A stretch of DNA of 64,000 bases from Deltaproteobacteria bacterium (GTDB lineage: Bacteria; Myxococcota; Kuafuiibacteriia; Kuafuiibacteriales; Kuafuiibacteriaceae): assembly GCA_011526105.1 (NCBI GenBank), contig WYAZ01000029.1:1-64000 (forward strand). The letters are read 5' to 3'. Both the position numbers and the translations under genes were made by a program. The notes under the pieces were generated by a model, which did not search any database, was not told where the DNA came from, and saw only the letters and a program-made list of their open reading frames with translations. Every line of letters begins with the position of its first letter. The stretch's first letter is position 1. This document shows positions 35,630 to 44,660 of the stretch, piece by piece.

Positions 35630-36556
35630 ATGGCTCGTGTAGCTCTCGTATCCCTCATGATGCTAGTGAGCGCCTCGGCGTTTGCTAACGACCGTCCCCG
35701 CTTCTTGATGAGCGCGGCCGAGGATCTACCCGGTGTGGTCGACACCCCGCCGATGCTCGTGGCCCAACCGCCCGCAAGTACGGTTGCGGTGCTCGCGTTG
35801 GCCGGAGCCGAAGGCATCCAGCTCTCGGACCTGGTGCTCTCGGCTCAGCAGGCTATCGAGAAGAAGACCGCGCTCAAGGTGACCACCCTGGAGCCCGGAC
35901 AGGAGAAGGAAGTCCGATCCTGCGCCGGTGACCCCGAGTGTTTCGCGCGCGAGCTCCGCAAGTCCGGTAGCTCCGCCGATCTCCTGCTCACTGTTTCGGT
36001 GACCTCGATCGGCGACGACCAGGTGCTGCTCGGCATCCTGCTGGTCGATGCCCGTTCGGAGGCCGAGCTGGCCGGGCGCACCAAGATCAAGACCGGCGAG
36101 CTCGCAGAAGAGCTCCCGCCGGGTGTCTCACCGACGCGTGCCATGACCGACTACATCGCCAAGGTCTTTCCGACCAACCTTTGGGGTGAGATCGCGAGCC
36201 TCAAGGTCGGCGCCAACGAAGAGAACGCCGAAGTCGAGCTCCGCGGCGCCGGTATCTCTTGTGTCACTCCGTGCACCATCGACCGCGTGTTCCCCGGTCG
36301 CTACGAAGTCATCCTGAAGAAGCAGGGCTTCAAACCTTGGCTCGGCAGCGTCGATTTGAAGTCGGGTCAGCTCGGCAAAGTCGACGCCACGCTCGAGAAG
36401 GACGACAGCGGCTCCGCGTTCGAGAGCCCCTGGTTCTGGACCGCGGTGGGCGTGGGTGCGGTGGCCGCGGGCGTGGCCACGGTGTTGCTCGTGACCGCCG
36501 ACAGCGGCCCGCGGATCATTTGCATCGCGCGTACGCCCGAGGAATGCAGTCAGTAA
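35630..36556 (+). CDS. exported PEGA-domain protein
   Basis: 308 residues. Signal peptide ends SASAFA. Residues 47-155 match the exported TolB/CsgG-like family also seen at 1870 (STVAVLALAGAEGIQLSD ... RSCAGDPECFARELRKSGSSADLLLTV). Residues 190-260 form a PEGA domain (SLKVGANEENAEVELRGAGIS, PCTIDRVFPGRYEVILKKQGF). A hydrophobic segment near the C-terminus (WFWTAVGVGAVAAGVATVLLV) could be a membrane anchor. Such proteins often accompany Ser/Thr kinases; here a kinase gene converges on it 29 bases away. Confidence 0.82.
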   Translation: MARVALVSLMMLVSASAFANDRPRFLMSAAEDLPGVVDTPPMLVAQPPASTVAVLALAGAEGIQLSDLVLSAQQAIEKKTALKVTTLEPGQEKEVRSCAGDPECFARELRKSGSSADLLLTVSVTSIGDDQVLLGILLVDARSEAELAGRTKIKTGELAEELPPGVSPTRAMTDYIAKVFPTNLWGEIASLKVGANEENAEVELRGAGISCVTPCTIDRVFPGRYEVILKKQGFKPWLGSVDLKSGQLGKVDATLEKDDSGSAFESPWFWTAVGVGAVAAGVATVLLVTADSGPRIICIARTPEECSQ

Positions 36557-36585
36557 GCGCCACGGACCTGGCCCCGAACTCTGGC

Positions 36586-38433
36586 CTACTCCGACTCGTT
36601 CAGCGCGTTCACACACAAGTCCCGCAGCCTTCGTAGGGCTTCGGCGTTCGTGCCCGCAGATGACAGACCCGTCTTGACCCTCGTGGACACGCTCGATCCG
36701 CCTCGCGCCTCTAGCGCTCGCGCGCAGGCCATGATCCCTTCCTTGGTCTCGGGAAAGCTCTGCACCCGGGGCGGGGGCTTCTTCTCGACGGGGGGCGGCG
36801 GAGGAGGGGCGGTTGTCTCCGCCGGTCGGGCCTTCGTCGCGGGGGCGGGCGTCCGGGTCGTTCTCGTGCCCCGACCCTCATTCCCGGTGTTGGCGGGTTC
36901 AGGTGCGGGCTCGAGCTCTTTGGGGCCAGCGGTAGCGACGGGTCCCTTGGGCTCTTGACCGGGTACCACCCCGATCGGATTCGCCTTCTCGAGCACCGGG
37001 GGCGGGTCGATGCTCCGCGCTGCCACTTGGGCCTCGGCTCCACCCCTGGCGACGAGCCACGCACCGGCGCCTAGACCGACGATGCCCACTACGACGAGGC
37101 CTGCGAGCATCCACGTGGTCGCTCGGGGCGCGGCCGGCGGCATCTGGAGCTGGCCGTAGCCTTCCATGGTTCCCGGGCCGGTGGGATTGGCGATGGGCGT
37201 GAAGCTGCCGTCCGTCGCGAAGTAGCCGAGGCGAGTCTGCTCGGCCTTGACCTCGTCGAGGGCCTCTGGGGCCAACGGGTCGGCGTGGGAGGCGCTCGGC
37301 CAAACGACGGGTACTTGGCGGGCGGAGAGCGCCGTGGGCACCGCGAGGTCAGCTTCGTGCATCGCGCGCGGGCGCACCGCGGTTCCGTTGGCTCCACTGT
37401 GTTCGATGGCCCCGGAATCGGTCATCTCTCCGAGCGACGAGATGGCTTCTCTCGCCTTGCCTTCCACGTCGAAGGAACCGTCAGGGAAGAGTTCGGCGAT
37501 GAGGTCGGCGAGATCTCGCTGCACGGTCGAAGAGCCCGGGAGCTTTCGAGAGCAGTCGGCGAGGGCCTGCACCATCTCGCTGGCGCTCTGATACCGATCT
37601 TCAGGCTTCTTCTGCAGCGCTTTGTGGATGACGTCCGCGAGTCCTTTGGGGAAGCCAGGGACTTTCTCGGTCAGCGGCTGGGGCTCGTGCGTCAACACAG
37701 CTTGCATCGACTGCAGCGGCTTGCCCCGGCCGAACAGGCGCTTCACACACGCGGTCTCGTACAGGACGGTGCCGAGCGCGAAGACGTCCGTGCGGCCGTC
37801 GATCTCTCCGCCGTTGACTTGCTCCGGCGCCATGTAGCTCGGCTTGCCGCGAACTGTGCCGACCCGGGACAGGTGGTCCTGGACCGCGGTTCGAGCCACG
37901 CCAAAGTCGGAGAGCACGACGTTGCCGGACTGATCGAGCAGCACGTTGTGCGGCGAAATGTCACGGTGAACCAGATGCAGTTTCTTGCCTTGGATCTCCG
38001 CACGCGCGTTTGCGTAGTCGAGCGCGCTCGCAATTCGCTCTCCGATGTAAGCGACGATCGCGGGGGACGTGACGATCTTTTTGAGCGCCAAGTGTTGAAG
38101 CAGCGCGGTCAGCGATGGCCCGCGAACCATCTCCATCGCGAGGTAATACGTGCTCTCGGCCTGACCGAGATCGAGCGTCGGAACGATGGAGGCGTGTTGA
38201 AGCGCAGCGGCGGTTCGCGCTTCGTCGAAGAACATGACCGAGGAGTTCGAACCTTCTTCGGCGTCTCTGAGCAATTTAAGGGCAACGAGCTTGAGAAAGT
38301 CCCCCATGCCGCCGGTGCTGCTGCCGGCGCTCGCGCACCACACCTCGCCCATGCCGCCTTTACCTAGGCGGAACAGGAGGGTGTAGGGGCCCACCCTCTG
38401 TCCAGTCGTGATCTCATTCACGCTGGGGCCCAT
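36586..38433 (-). CDS. transmembrane Ser/Thr protein kinase
   Basis: 615 residues. Kinase domain 14-285: LGKGGMGEVW, catalytic Lys53 (VALKLLRD), HRDISPHNVLL, DFGVAR, GKPSYMAPEQ; all catalytic residues are present. The cytoplasmic region continues to a single membrane helix (about 437-458, TWMLAGLVVVGIVGLGAGAWLV), then a Pro/Ala/Thr-rich external linker and a small C-terminal helical domain (about 560-615, GIMACARALEARGGSSVSTRVK). It may respond to envelope signals. A second kinase lies 124 bases upstream. Confidence 0.94.
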   Translation of the reverse strand: MGPSVNEITTGQRVGPYTLLFRLGKGGMGEVWCASAGSSTGGMGDFLKLVALKLLRDAEEGSNSSVMFFDEARTAAALQHASIVPTLDLGQAESTYYLAMEMVRGPSLTALLQHLALKKIVTSPAIVAYIGERIASALDYANARAEIQGKKLHLVHRDISPHNVLLDQSGNVVLSDFGVARTAVQDHLSRVGTVRGKPSYMAPEQVNGGEIDGRTDVFALGTVLYETACVKRLFGRGKPLQSMQAVLTHEPQPLTEKVPGFPKGLADVIHKALQKKPEDRYQSASEMVQALADCSRKLPGSSTVQRDLADLIAELFPDGSFDVEGKAREAISSLGEMTDSGAIEHSGANGTAVRPRAMHEADLAVPTALSARQVPVVWPSASHADPLAPEALDEVKAEQTRLGYFATDGSFTPIANPTGPGTMEGYGQLQMPPAAPRATTWMLAGLVVVGIVGLGAGAWLVARGGAEAQVAARSIDPPPVLEKANPIGVVPGQEPKGPVATAGPKELEPAPEPANTGNEGRGTRTTRTPAPATKARPAETTAPPPPPPVEKKPPPRVQSFPETKEGIMACARALEARGGSSVSTRVKTGLSSAGTNAEALRRLRDLCVNALNESE

Positions 38434-38557
38434 CTTTGCATCGAAACGTACCGGTCCGCCATATGGCCGGAGCCTCTACCGCACCCCGACATAGGCGAGT
38501 CGATCCGCGTCGATGAAGGAGGGTGTCGTCTATCAACCTACGTCTGAAGACCGAGGC

Positions 38558-40798
38558 TCAGACCAGCTGACCACCTGCGGTCAGCCGACGGGCGTTCTCG
38601 GCCTCTCGCTGGGTGATCCGCGACTCGAGCACCCGGGTGAGCTCCGGGAAGCTCCGCGTCAGCGCGGCCAGGTCATCGTTGCTCATGCTGAGCAATTCGA
38701 CCGGGCCGAGCGCCCGGACCGAGGCGGATCGGGGCCGGCGGGTGATGGCGGCCATCTCCCCAAAGAAGTCACCGCTCCTCAGCTTGCTCAAAAAGACATA
38801 ACCGCCCCCTTCGCGGAAGACCTCCACCTCGCCGGACTTCACCAAGTAGAAGCTGTCGCTGGCCTCGCCTTCGCGGATCACGACCGCCCCTCGATCGTAT
38901 GGCTCGAGGCGAAAACGCTCGACCAAGGAGGCGCGCACCTTGGGCGGCAGCACCCCAAAGAGCTCACTCTTCGCGAGCAGAGTGGCGACGACCCGCTCCT
39001 TGTAGAACTGAAGGAGCGCCTGGGTGAGGCTCGGGAAGCGCTCGATCACAGTGTCGAAGTCTTCTTGGTCGATCTCGAAGAGCAGCACCTCATCGAGGCT
39101 CTCCACGGTCGCGGCTCTACGGCCACCAGTGAAGAAAGAGAACTCGCCGATGCAGTCTCCATCGGACAGCGACTGCAGGTAGACTTTCTGGCCCTGGAAG
39201 TTCCGGCAGTAGATCAGCACGCGACCTTTGGTGATGATGTAGAGCGAGTTCCCCGGCTCGCCTTCGCGCAAGATCGCGGTCGTGGGTGGTACACGCTTGA
39301 GCTTGAGGATGGCGACGAGGTTCGCGAGCTCACCCGGCTTCAAAAACGAGAACAAGGGTGAGACCAGGGCGGTGGCGAGCCCCGAAGGCTCGGAGGCGAA
39401 GAGCACGTTCACGAGCAGCGGACGGATCTCCTCTGCGGTGGAAAGGGCGGTGTCCAGGGCAAGCTTCTCATTCTCGGCCCCCGCGAGCCCCTGCAGCGCC
39501 ATCACCTCCTTGGCGAGACCTTCGCTCCAGCCCTCCATCTCCCGAAGCTGCACGTATAGGGCGATGGCCTGCACCAAGAGACCATTCTGGGCGAACTTGG
39601 CGGCCGCGACACGATACGTGATGCGGGCCAGATCCGGGCGCTTCATGCGCACGAAGTGGGCCGCCATTTCGACGACCGTCCACAAACTCGGCACCTGCTT
39701 GAAGCGCTCCCACTGCGCCACGAGCACCGGGTCCTCGAGCACTGCGCCCACCACGGTGGCGGGGCGTCCGGTCTCGGTCGGTGCGTCGGTCGCTGCCCTC
39801 GGTTTTGGCGGTGGCTCCGCGAGGGGGAACTTCGCCGCGCCCACCTCCTCTTCGAAGAGCTCCTTCATCAGGTGCGCGACGCGGAAGTGATTGAAGCCGG
39901 GACTGGTGCGATGGAGCTGCTCCTGAAGTGCGGCCGCGAACTGACGACAGCTTTGGTATCGACGATCCCGGTCCGATGCGAGGGCGGTGAGGACGATCTG
40001 ATCGAGTTCTCTCGTGATCTCCGGGTTGTATCGGGATGGGGGTGACACCTTTGGGTGACGCACCTTCTCGAGGGTGCGCATGGGGTCCTCGGCCCAGAAG
40101 AGTCGCCGGCCGGTCAGGGTCTCGTACAGCGTGATCCCGGCGGCGTACACGTCGCTGCGAGCGTCGACCTCGAGACCACTCGCCTGCTCCGGGGACATAT
40201 AGGCGAACTTTCCGAAGATCACACCGGGCTTCGTGAGCGAGACGTGTGTCTTCGCTTTGGCGATGCCGAAGTCGGTGAGCTTGACCTCGCCGTCGTAGCT
40301 CACGAGCAGGTTGTGGGGTGAGACGTCGCGATGGACGATGCCGAGGGACTCGCCTCCCGGCGAGCGCCGGGTGTGGGCGAACTCGAGGCCGAGCAAGATT
40401 TCGGAGAGCAAGAAGCACGCGACGTCGATGGGCACGAACTTCTTCCTTCGGCTCTGCTTGACCAACAGCTGAGTGAGGTCGCGGCCGTCCACGAGCTCCA
40501 TCGCCATGTAGTAGCAGGTCTCGACGCGGCCGAAGTCGAGCACCTGGACGATGTTGCTGTGGGTGAGTGACACCGCGAGCTTCGCCTCGGCGATGAAGAG
40601 CGAGACGAACTCTGCGTCTTCGGACAGGTGCGGAAGAATGCGCTTGAGCGCGACGTGTTTTCGAAAGCCATCGATCGAAGCTGACACGGCGCGGAAGATC
40701 TCGGCCATGCCTCCCGTCGCAATGCGATCGAGGAGCTCGTACTTGCCGAAGAGCTCACAGGTCTCCGTCGCGTCGGCGTCAGATCCGGTTCGGGTCAC
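38558..40798 (-). CDS. Ser/Thr protein kinase with two C-terminal cyclic-nucleotide-binding domains
   Basis: 746 residues, no membrane helix, so soluble. Kinase domain 20-290: RIATGGMAEIFRA, Lys52 (HVALKRI), HRDVSPHNLL, DFGIAK, GKFAYMSPEQ. A helical linker (about 340-485) precedes two cNMP-binding domains: about 500-610 (ILREGEPGNSLYIITKGRVL, GEFSFFTGGRRAATV) and 625-735 (VIREGEASDSFYLVKSGEVEV, GEMAAITRRPRSASV). Both keep the Gly-Glu phosphate-binding-cassette start and a following Arg, though only the first has the aromatic F-FFTGGRRA pattern. The layout recalls cGMP-dependent protein kinase with domains in reverse order. GTG start 8 bases after TAGAAT. Confidence 0.94.
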   Translation of the reverse strand: MTRTGSDADATETCELFGKYELLDRIATGGMAEIFRAVSASIDGFRKHVALKRILPHLSEDAEFVSLFIAEAKLAVSLTHSNIVQVLDFGRVETCYYMAMELVDGRDLTQLLVKQSRRKKFVPIDVACFLLSEILLGLEFAHTRRSPGGESLGIVHRDVSPHNLLVSYDGEVKLTDFGIAKAKTHVSLTKPGVIFGKFAYMSPEQASGLEVDARSDVYAAGITLYETLTGRRLFWAEDPMRTLEKVRHPKVSPPSRYNPEITRELDQIVLTALASDRDRRYQSCRQFAAALQEQLHRTSPGFNHFRVAHLMKELFEEEVGAAKFPLAEPPPKPRAATDAPTETGRPATVVGAVLEDPVLVAQWERFKQVPSLWTVVEMAAHFVRMKRPDLARITYRVAAAKFAQNGLLVQAIALYVQLREMEGWSEGLAKEVMALQGLAGAENEKLALDTALSTAEEIRPLLVNVLFASEPSGLATALVSPLFSFLKPGELANLVAILKLKRVPPTTAILREGEPGNSLYIITKGRVLIYCRNFQGQKVYLQSLSDGDCIGEFSFFTGGRRAATVESLDEVLLFEIDQEDFDTVIERFPSLTQALLQFYKERVVATLLAKSELFGVLPPKVRASLVERFRLEPYDRGAVVIREGEASDSFYLVKSGEVEVFREGGGYVFLSKLRSGDFFGEMAAITRRPRSASVRALGPVELLSMSNDDLAALTRSFPELTRVLESRITQREAENARRLTAGGQLV

Positions 40799-40806
40799 CG
40801 GCCGGC

Positions 40807-40836
40807 ATTCTAAGTCGAGTCGGCCCCCGTAGCTAA
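40807..40836 (-). promoter_or_regulatory. promoter of cyclic-nucleotide-linked kinase
   Basis: TTAGCT-N18-TAGAAT on the minus strand; GTG start 8 bases after the -10 box. Confidence 0.5.
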
Positions 40837-41711
40837 TCGCGAGGCGGCACGTGAACGACCACCATCGTCAAATTGTCCGGCTTGGCGCGCAGCGTGCCCA
40901 TGCGGCGAAGAACCACCGAAACGAGGCGGTTCACCGCCTGCTCCGCGCTCGAAGCCTGAGCGAGGAAGCGGGCGAAGGTCGCCGCATCGAGTTCGGCGTC
41001 GAGGAGGCCGTCCGTGGCCATCACCAGCCAATCGCCCGGCTCGAGCGTCCACAGGTAGTCCTCCGAGTTCGGGCCCTCCGGGCTCAGGCCGAGCGCGTGG
41101 GTCAGATAACCCTGGTGGGTCCCCTCGAGGACATGAAGCTCCGTCTGCTGCTTCTTCTGGCCCTTCGCGTCGAAGTGCAGCGCGGCCGAGTCGCCCGAGT
41201 TCACGAGGTAGGCCGCTTCGGGATCGATGATGGCGGCCACCGCGGTCGTGACCTCGCCTTGCCCGCGGTCGATCAGCGCCTGATGGGCCGCCGCGAAGGC
41301 GCCCTCGAGCTCGGGGAGCGGGTTGGTACCCTTGGACTGCCCCGCGATCTTCTTGAACGCATCAAAGACGAGGCGGCTTGCATGTTCGCTGCCCTGTCCG
41401 CGTACGTCTCCGCCCAGTCCACCTGCTTGATCGAGCACGAAAGCAAAGACGCGACCGCTCGCGCTCCTGAAGAGACCCGCCGCGTCTTCGTTGTAGTTGG
41501 CGTAGCCGCGCCCTCTGGAGCTGTAGATGGCAGCGTCGATCCGCGTGCCGCCCAGCGGCAGCGCGCCCTTGCACTCGCGTCCGCCTGCGAGCCAGGTGGG
41601 GACCGGTGCGCCGTCCAGGGTCTCGAGCGTGCCGACGGCGAGCGCGGCTTTCCGGTCGGCCTCGGGGGCTTTGACCTCGCCGAGGCCAAAGAGCGACAAG
41701 AGAAAGCTCAA
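40833..41711 (-). CDS. PP2C-family protein phosphatase
   Basis: 292 residues from a TTG at 41711 (no better start in frame). Residues 60-285 form a PP2C-type metal-dependent Ser/Thr phosphatase: YSSRGRGYANYNEDAAGLF, FVLDQAGGLGGDVRG in place of the usual DGMGGH, YLVNSGDSAALHF, LVMATDGLLDAEL and the C-terminal KPDNLTMVVV. Metal-binding Asp residues are kept, though the first loop is atypical (DQAGG). It sits upstream of two kinases on the same strand and is a plausible antagonist of their phosphorylation. Confidence 0.9.
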   Translation of the reverse strand: MSFLLSLFGLGEVKAPEADRKAALAVGTLETLDGAPVPTWLAGGRECKGALPLGGTRIDAAIYSSRGRGYANYNEDAAGLFRSASGRVFAFVLDQAGGLGGDVRGQGSEHASRLVFDAFKKIAGQSKGTNPLPELEGAFAAAHQALIDRGQGEVTTAVAAIIDPEAAYLVNSGDSAALHFDAKGQKKQQTELHVLEGTHQGYLTHALGLSPEGPNSEDYLWTLEPGDWLVMATDGLLDAELDAATFARFLAQASSAEQAVNRLVSVVLRRMGTLRAKPDNLTMVVVHVPPRD

Positions 41712-41825
41712 GCGTGCACAGCAACGCAGAAAACCATCGGAATCTCAAGCCTCTTCGTCGATTGACCCACCTCTCGAAACGCGTGAGCGTCTCCCCGCTG
41801 GGCGCCGCACCGCCCGGGAGGACCC

Positions 41826-44657
41826 ATGAACTCGACCGACTCCAAGAACGCCATTCTCGCCGTGTCCGAACTCGGACAGAGCATCTGGTACGACTACATC
41901 CAGCGCAGCATGATCTGGACGGGCCGGCTCCATCGAATGGCGGCCGAAGACGGGCTGCGGGGTGTGACCAGCAACCCCGCGATCTTCGAGAAGGCCATCG
42001 GCGGGAGCAAAGACTACGCGCCCGCGCTCGCGGCGGCGGTCAGCTCGGGGCTACCTGCTGCCGGCCTGTTCGAGACCATCGCCATCGGCGACATTCAATC
42101 TGCGTGTGATGCGCTGCGATCCGTCTTTGAACAGACGCGCGGCCGCGACGGCTACGTCAGCCTCGAGGTCTCGCCGTATCTCGCCCACGACACTCAGGCC
42201 ACCGTGGCCGAGGCGCGCAGGCTCTGGGCGGCGGTCGCTCGGGACAACGTGATGATCAAGGTGCCGGCGACCGAAGAAGGCATCCCTGCGATCGAGACCC
42301 TGATCGCCGACGGGCTCAACATCAACGTGACCTTGCTCTTCTCGGTCTCGATGTACGAACGCGTGTTCGATGCGTATCAGCGCGGGCTCGAGACGCGCGC
42401 CAAGAGTGGCCTCCCGGTCGACCATGTCGCGAGCGTGGCCAGCTTCTTTGTCAGCCGCATCGACACCGCCATCGACGCGCTGATCGAGGCCAAGATCAAG
42501 ACGGCGAGCGCTTCGGACAAGAAGACGCTCGAGGCCCTGCTCGGACAGGCGGCCATCTGCAACGCAAAGGTCGCTTACGAGAGCTACGAGGCCCGCATCT
42601 CGCGCCCCGGCTGGAAGGCGCTCGATGCGCAGGGCGCACAGACGCAGCGTCTGCTTTGGGCCTCCACCAGCAGCAAGAACCCGCGCTATCGAGACGTCAT
42701 CTACGTCGAGGCCCTCATTGGTGCGGACACCGTGAACACGGTGCCCGAGGCCACCTACGACGCCTTCAAGGATCACGGTCGCGCCGCGTCCACCCTGAAG
42801 GACGGACTCGCGGAGGCGAAGGCTACGCTCAGCGCACTCGAACGCGCGGGGATCTCGCTTTCGCAGGTGACCGCCGATCTGCTCGTGGACGGCGTGCAGA
42901 AGTTTGCCGACGCCTTCGACCAGCTCCTGGCCACGGTGGAGCGCCGGCGACGCGCGGTGCTTGGGTCCCAGGTGGCGTCCATGACGCTCTCGGGCACCGA
43001 CCTGACCACTCCGCTCGAGACCTGGCGCAAGGAGGGCCTCGCCCGGCGGCTCTGGGCCAAGGACGCTCGCATCTTTGGTCGGGACCGCGCGAGCGACCCG
43101 GCGGTGAGCGGGTACATGGGCTGGCTCGATGCGATTGAACGGCTCGACGAGGTTCGACCCGCGCTGAAGCGCTTCCAAGCTTCGCTTCAGCGTGAAGGAG
43201 TGAAGCACGTGGTCATCATGGGCATGGGCGGATCCAGCCTTGCGCCCGACGTCTTTGCGCGGGTGCTCCCGAAGGTGGCCGGGGCACCGAAGCTACACGT
43301 GCTCGACTCGACCGTGCCGTCTCAGATTCGAGCTCTCGAGAGTTCGCTCGAGCTCGACAAGACCGTCTTCGTGGTCAGCAGCAAGAGTGGCTCGACCGCC
43401 GAACCCAACGCCTTCCTCGCGTACTTCTACGACCGGGTGAAAGACGGTCGTCGGTTCGTGGCCATCACCGATCCCGGCTCGAGCCTCGAGGAGGTCGCGC
43501 GGACGCGCGGTTTCGGCGCCGTGATTCACGGCGTCCCGGAGATCGGCGGACGTTTCTCGGTGCTCTCCGCCTTCGGCATGGTGGCCATCGCGGCGCTGGG
43601 GCACGACATCGATGCCTTCATCTCGAGCGCGAAGACGATGATGTCCTCCTGCCACGCCTCGGTGCCGCCGGCCGAGAACCCCGGCGTTCAGCTCGGGTTG
43701 TGGATGGCGGAGAACGCCAGGCAAGGTCGCGACAAACTCACGCTTCTGTCGAGCCCACAGCTCGAGCCTCTGGGCGCTTGGCTCGAGCAGCTCGTCGCCG
43801 AGAGCACCGGCAAAGCGGGCCAAGGTATCCTCCCGGTGCACCGGGAACCCCCGCGAACGGACTACGGCCCGGACCGAAGTTTTGCCGCCTTCCTGCTGGC
43901 TTCGGATCCGAATCGCGGGGCCCTGGCCTTGGAGCTCGACGGTCTCGTTGCGTCCGGACACCCCGTGGCTCGCTTCGAGCTCGAGGACGCGACGCAGATC
44001 ATCCAGGAGATGGTTCGCTTTCAGATCGCGACCGCGGTGGCCGGCGCGAGTCTGGGCATCAATCCCTTCGATCAGCCGAACGTGGAGGACAGCAAGCGCT
44101 ACACACGGGGCATGCTCGAGCGATACGAAGGGACCCAGAGCCTGCCGGACCCCGAGGGTGAGCATCAGGTCTTCGAAGGTGGTGGTCTCGTCGCGCTCGT
44201 CGACGCGGCCGGTGTCGAGGTTCTCCCGAAGAAGGCCTCTCTGGCGGCGCTCCTTTCGGCGCACGTGGGCCGAGCCGTTTCTGGAGATTACGTCGCGCTC
44301 AACGCCTTTGTAGAGATGAGTCCCGACAACGACCAGCTCCTGCAGAAGATCCGAGGGGCCATCGGTAAGCTCGGAGGCGTGGCGACCACGCTCGGTTACG
44401 GCCCGCGTTTTCTTCACTCCACGGGTCAGCTCCACAAGGGCGATGGCAACCGCGGCGTGTTCATCGAGATCACTCAGGATGACGCGAAGGATCTCCCCAT
44501 CCCAGAGGTGGGTTACGGCTTCTCGGTGCTTCAGCGCGCTCAGGCCTACGGAGACTTCTCCGCGCTCGTGGCCGGGGGCCGGCGTGTCCTTCGCATTCAT
44601 TTGCATGACGCGCCGAGCGGGCTCTCGGCCATCGCCGCTGCGCTCGGCGCAAAGTAG
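41826..44657 (+). CDS. tal-pgi: bifunctional transaldolase/glucose-6-phosphate isomerase
   Basis: 943 residues. Residues 1-365 are transaldolase: WYDYIQRSMIWTG, GVTSNPAIFEKAI, SLEVSPYLAHDT, the Schiff-base Lys145 in MIKVPATEEGI, VTLLFSVSMYE and SVASFFVSRIDT. Residues 400-935 are glucose-6-phosphate isomerase: VVIMGMGGSSLAPDV, FVVSSKSGSTAEPNAF, GGRFSVLSAFG and DQPNVEDSK. The two activities link the pentose-phosphate pathway and glycolysis. Such fusions are known in several bacterial phyla. GGAGG lies 4 bases before the ATG. Confidence 0.95.
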   Translation: MNSTDSKNAILAVSELGQSIWYDYIQRSMIWTGRLHRMAAEDGLRGVTSNPAIFEKAIGGSKDYAPALAAAVSSGLPAAGLFETIAIGDIQSACDALRSVFEQTRGRDGYVSLEVSPYLAHDTQATVAEARRLWAAVARDNVMIKVPATEEGIPAIETLIADGLNINVTLLFSVSMYERVFDAYQRGLETRAKSGLPVDHVASVASFFVSRIDTAIDALIEAKIKTASASDKKTLEALLGQAAICNAKVAYESYEARISRPGWKALDAQGAQTQRLLWASTSSKNPRYRDVIYVEALIGADTVNTVPEATYDAFKDHGRAASTLKDGLAEAKATLSALERAGISLSQVTADLLVDGVQKFADAFDQLLATVERRRRAVLGSQVASMTLSGTDLTTPLETWRKEGLARRLWAKDARIFGRDRASDPAVSGYMGWLDAIERLDEVRPALKRFQASLQREGVKHVVIMGMGGSSLAPDVFARVLPKVAGAPKLHVLDSTVPSQIRALESSLELDKTVFVVSSKSGSTAEPNAFLAYFYDRVKDGRRFVAITDPGSSLEEVARTRGFGAVIHGVPEIGGRFSVLSAFGMVAIAALGHDIDAFISSAKTMMSSCHASVPPAENPGVQLGLWMAENARQGRDKLTLLSSPQLEPLGAWLEQLVAESTGKAGQGILPVHREPPRTDYGPDRSFAAFLLASDPNRGALALELDGLVASGHPVARFELEDATQIIQEMVRFQIATAVAGASLGINPFDQPNVEDSKRYTRGMLERYEGTQSLPDPEGEHQVFEGGGLVALVDAAGVEVLPKKASLAALLSAHVGRAVSGDYVALNAFVEMSPDNDQLLQKIRGAIGKLGGVATTLGYGPRFLHSTGQLHKGDGNRGVFIEITQDDAKDLPIPEVGYGFSVLQRAQAYGDFSALVAGGRRVLRIHLHDAPSGLSAIAAALGAK

Positions 44658-44660
44658 AAC

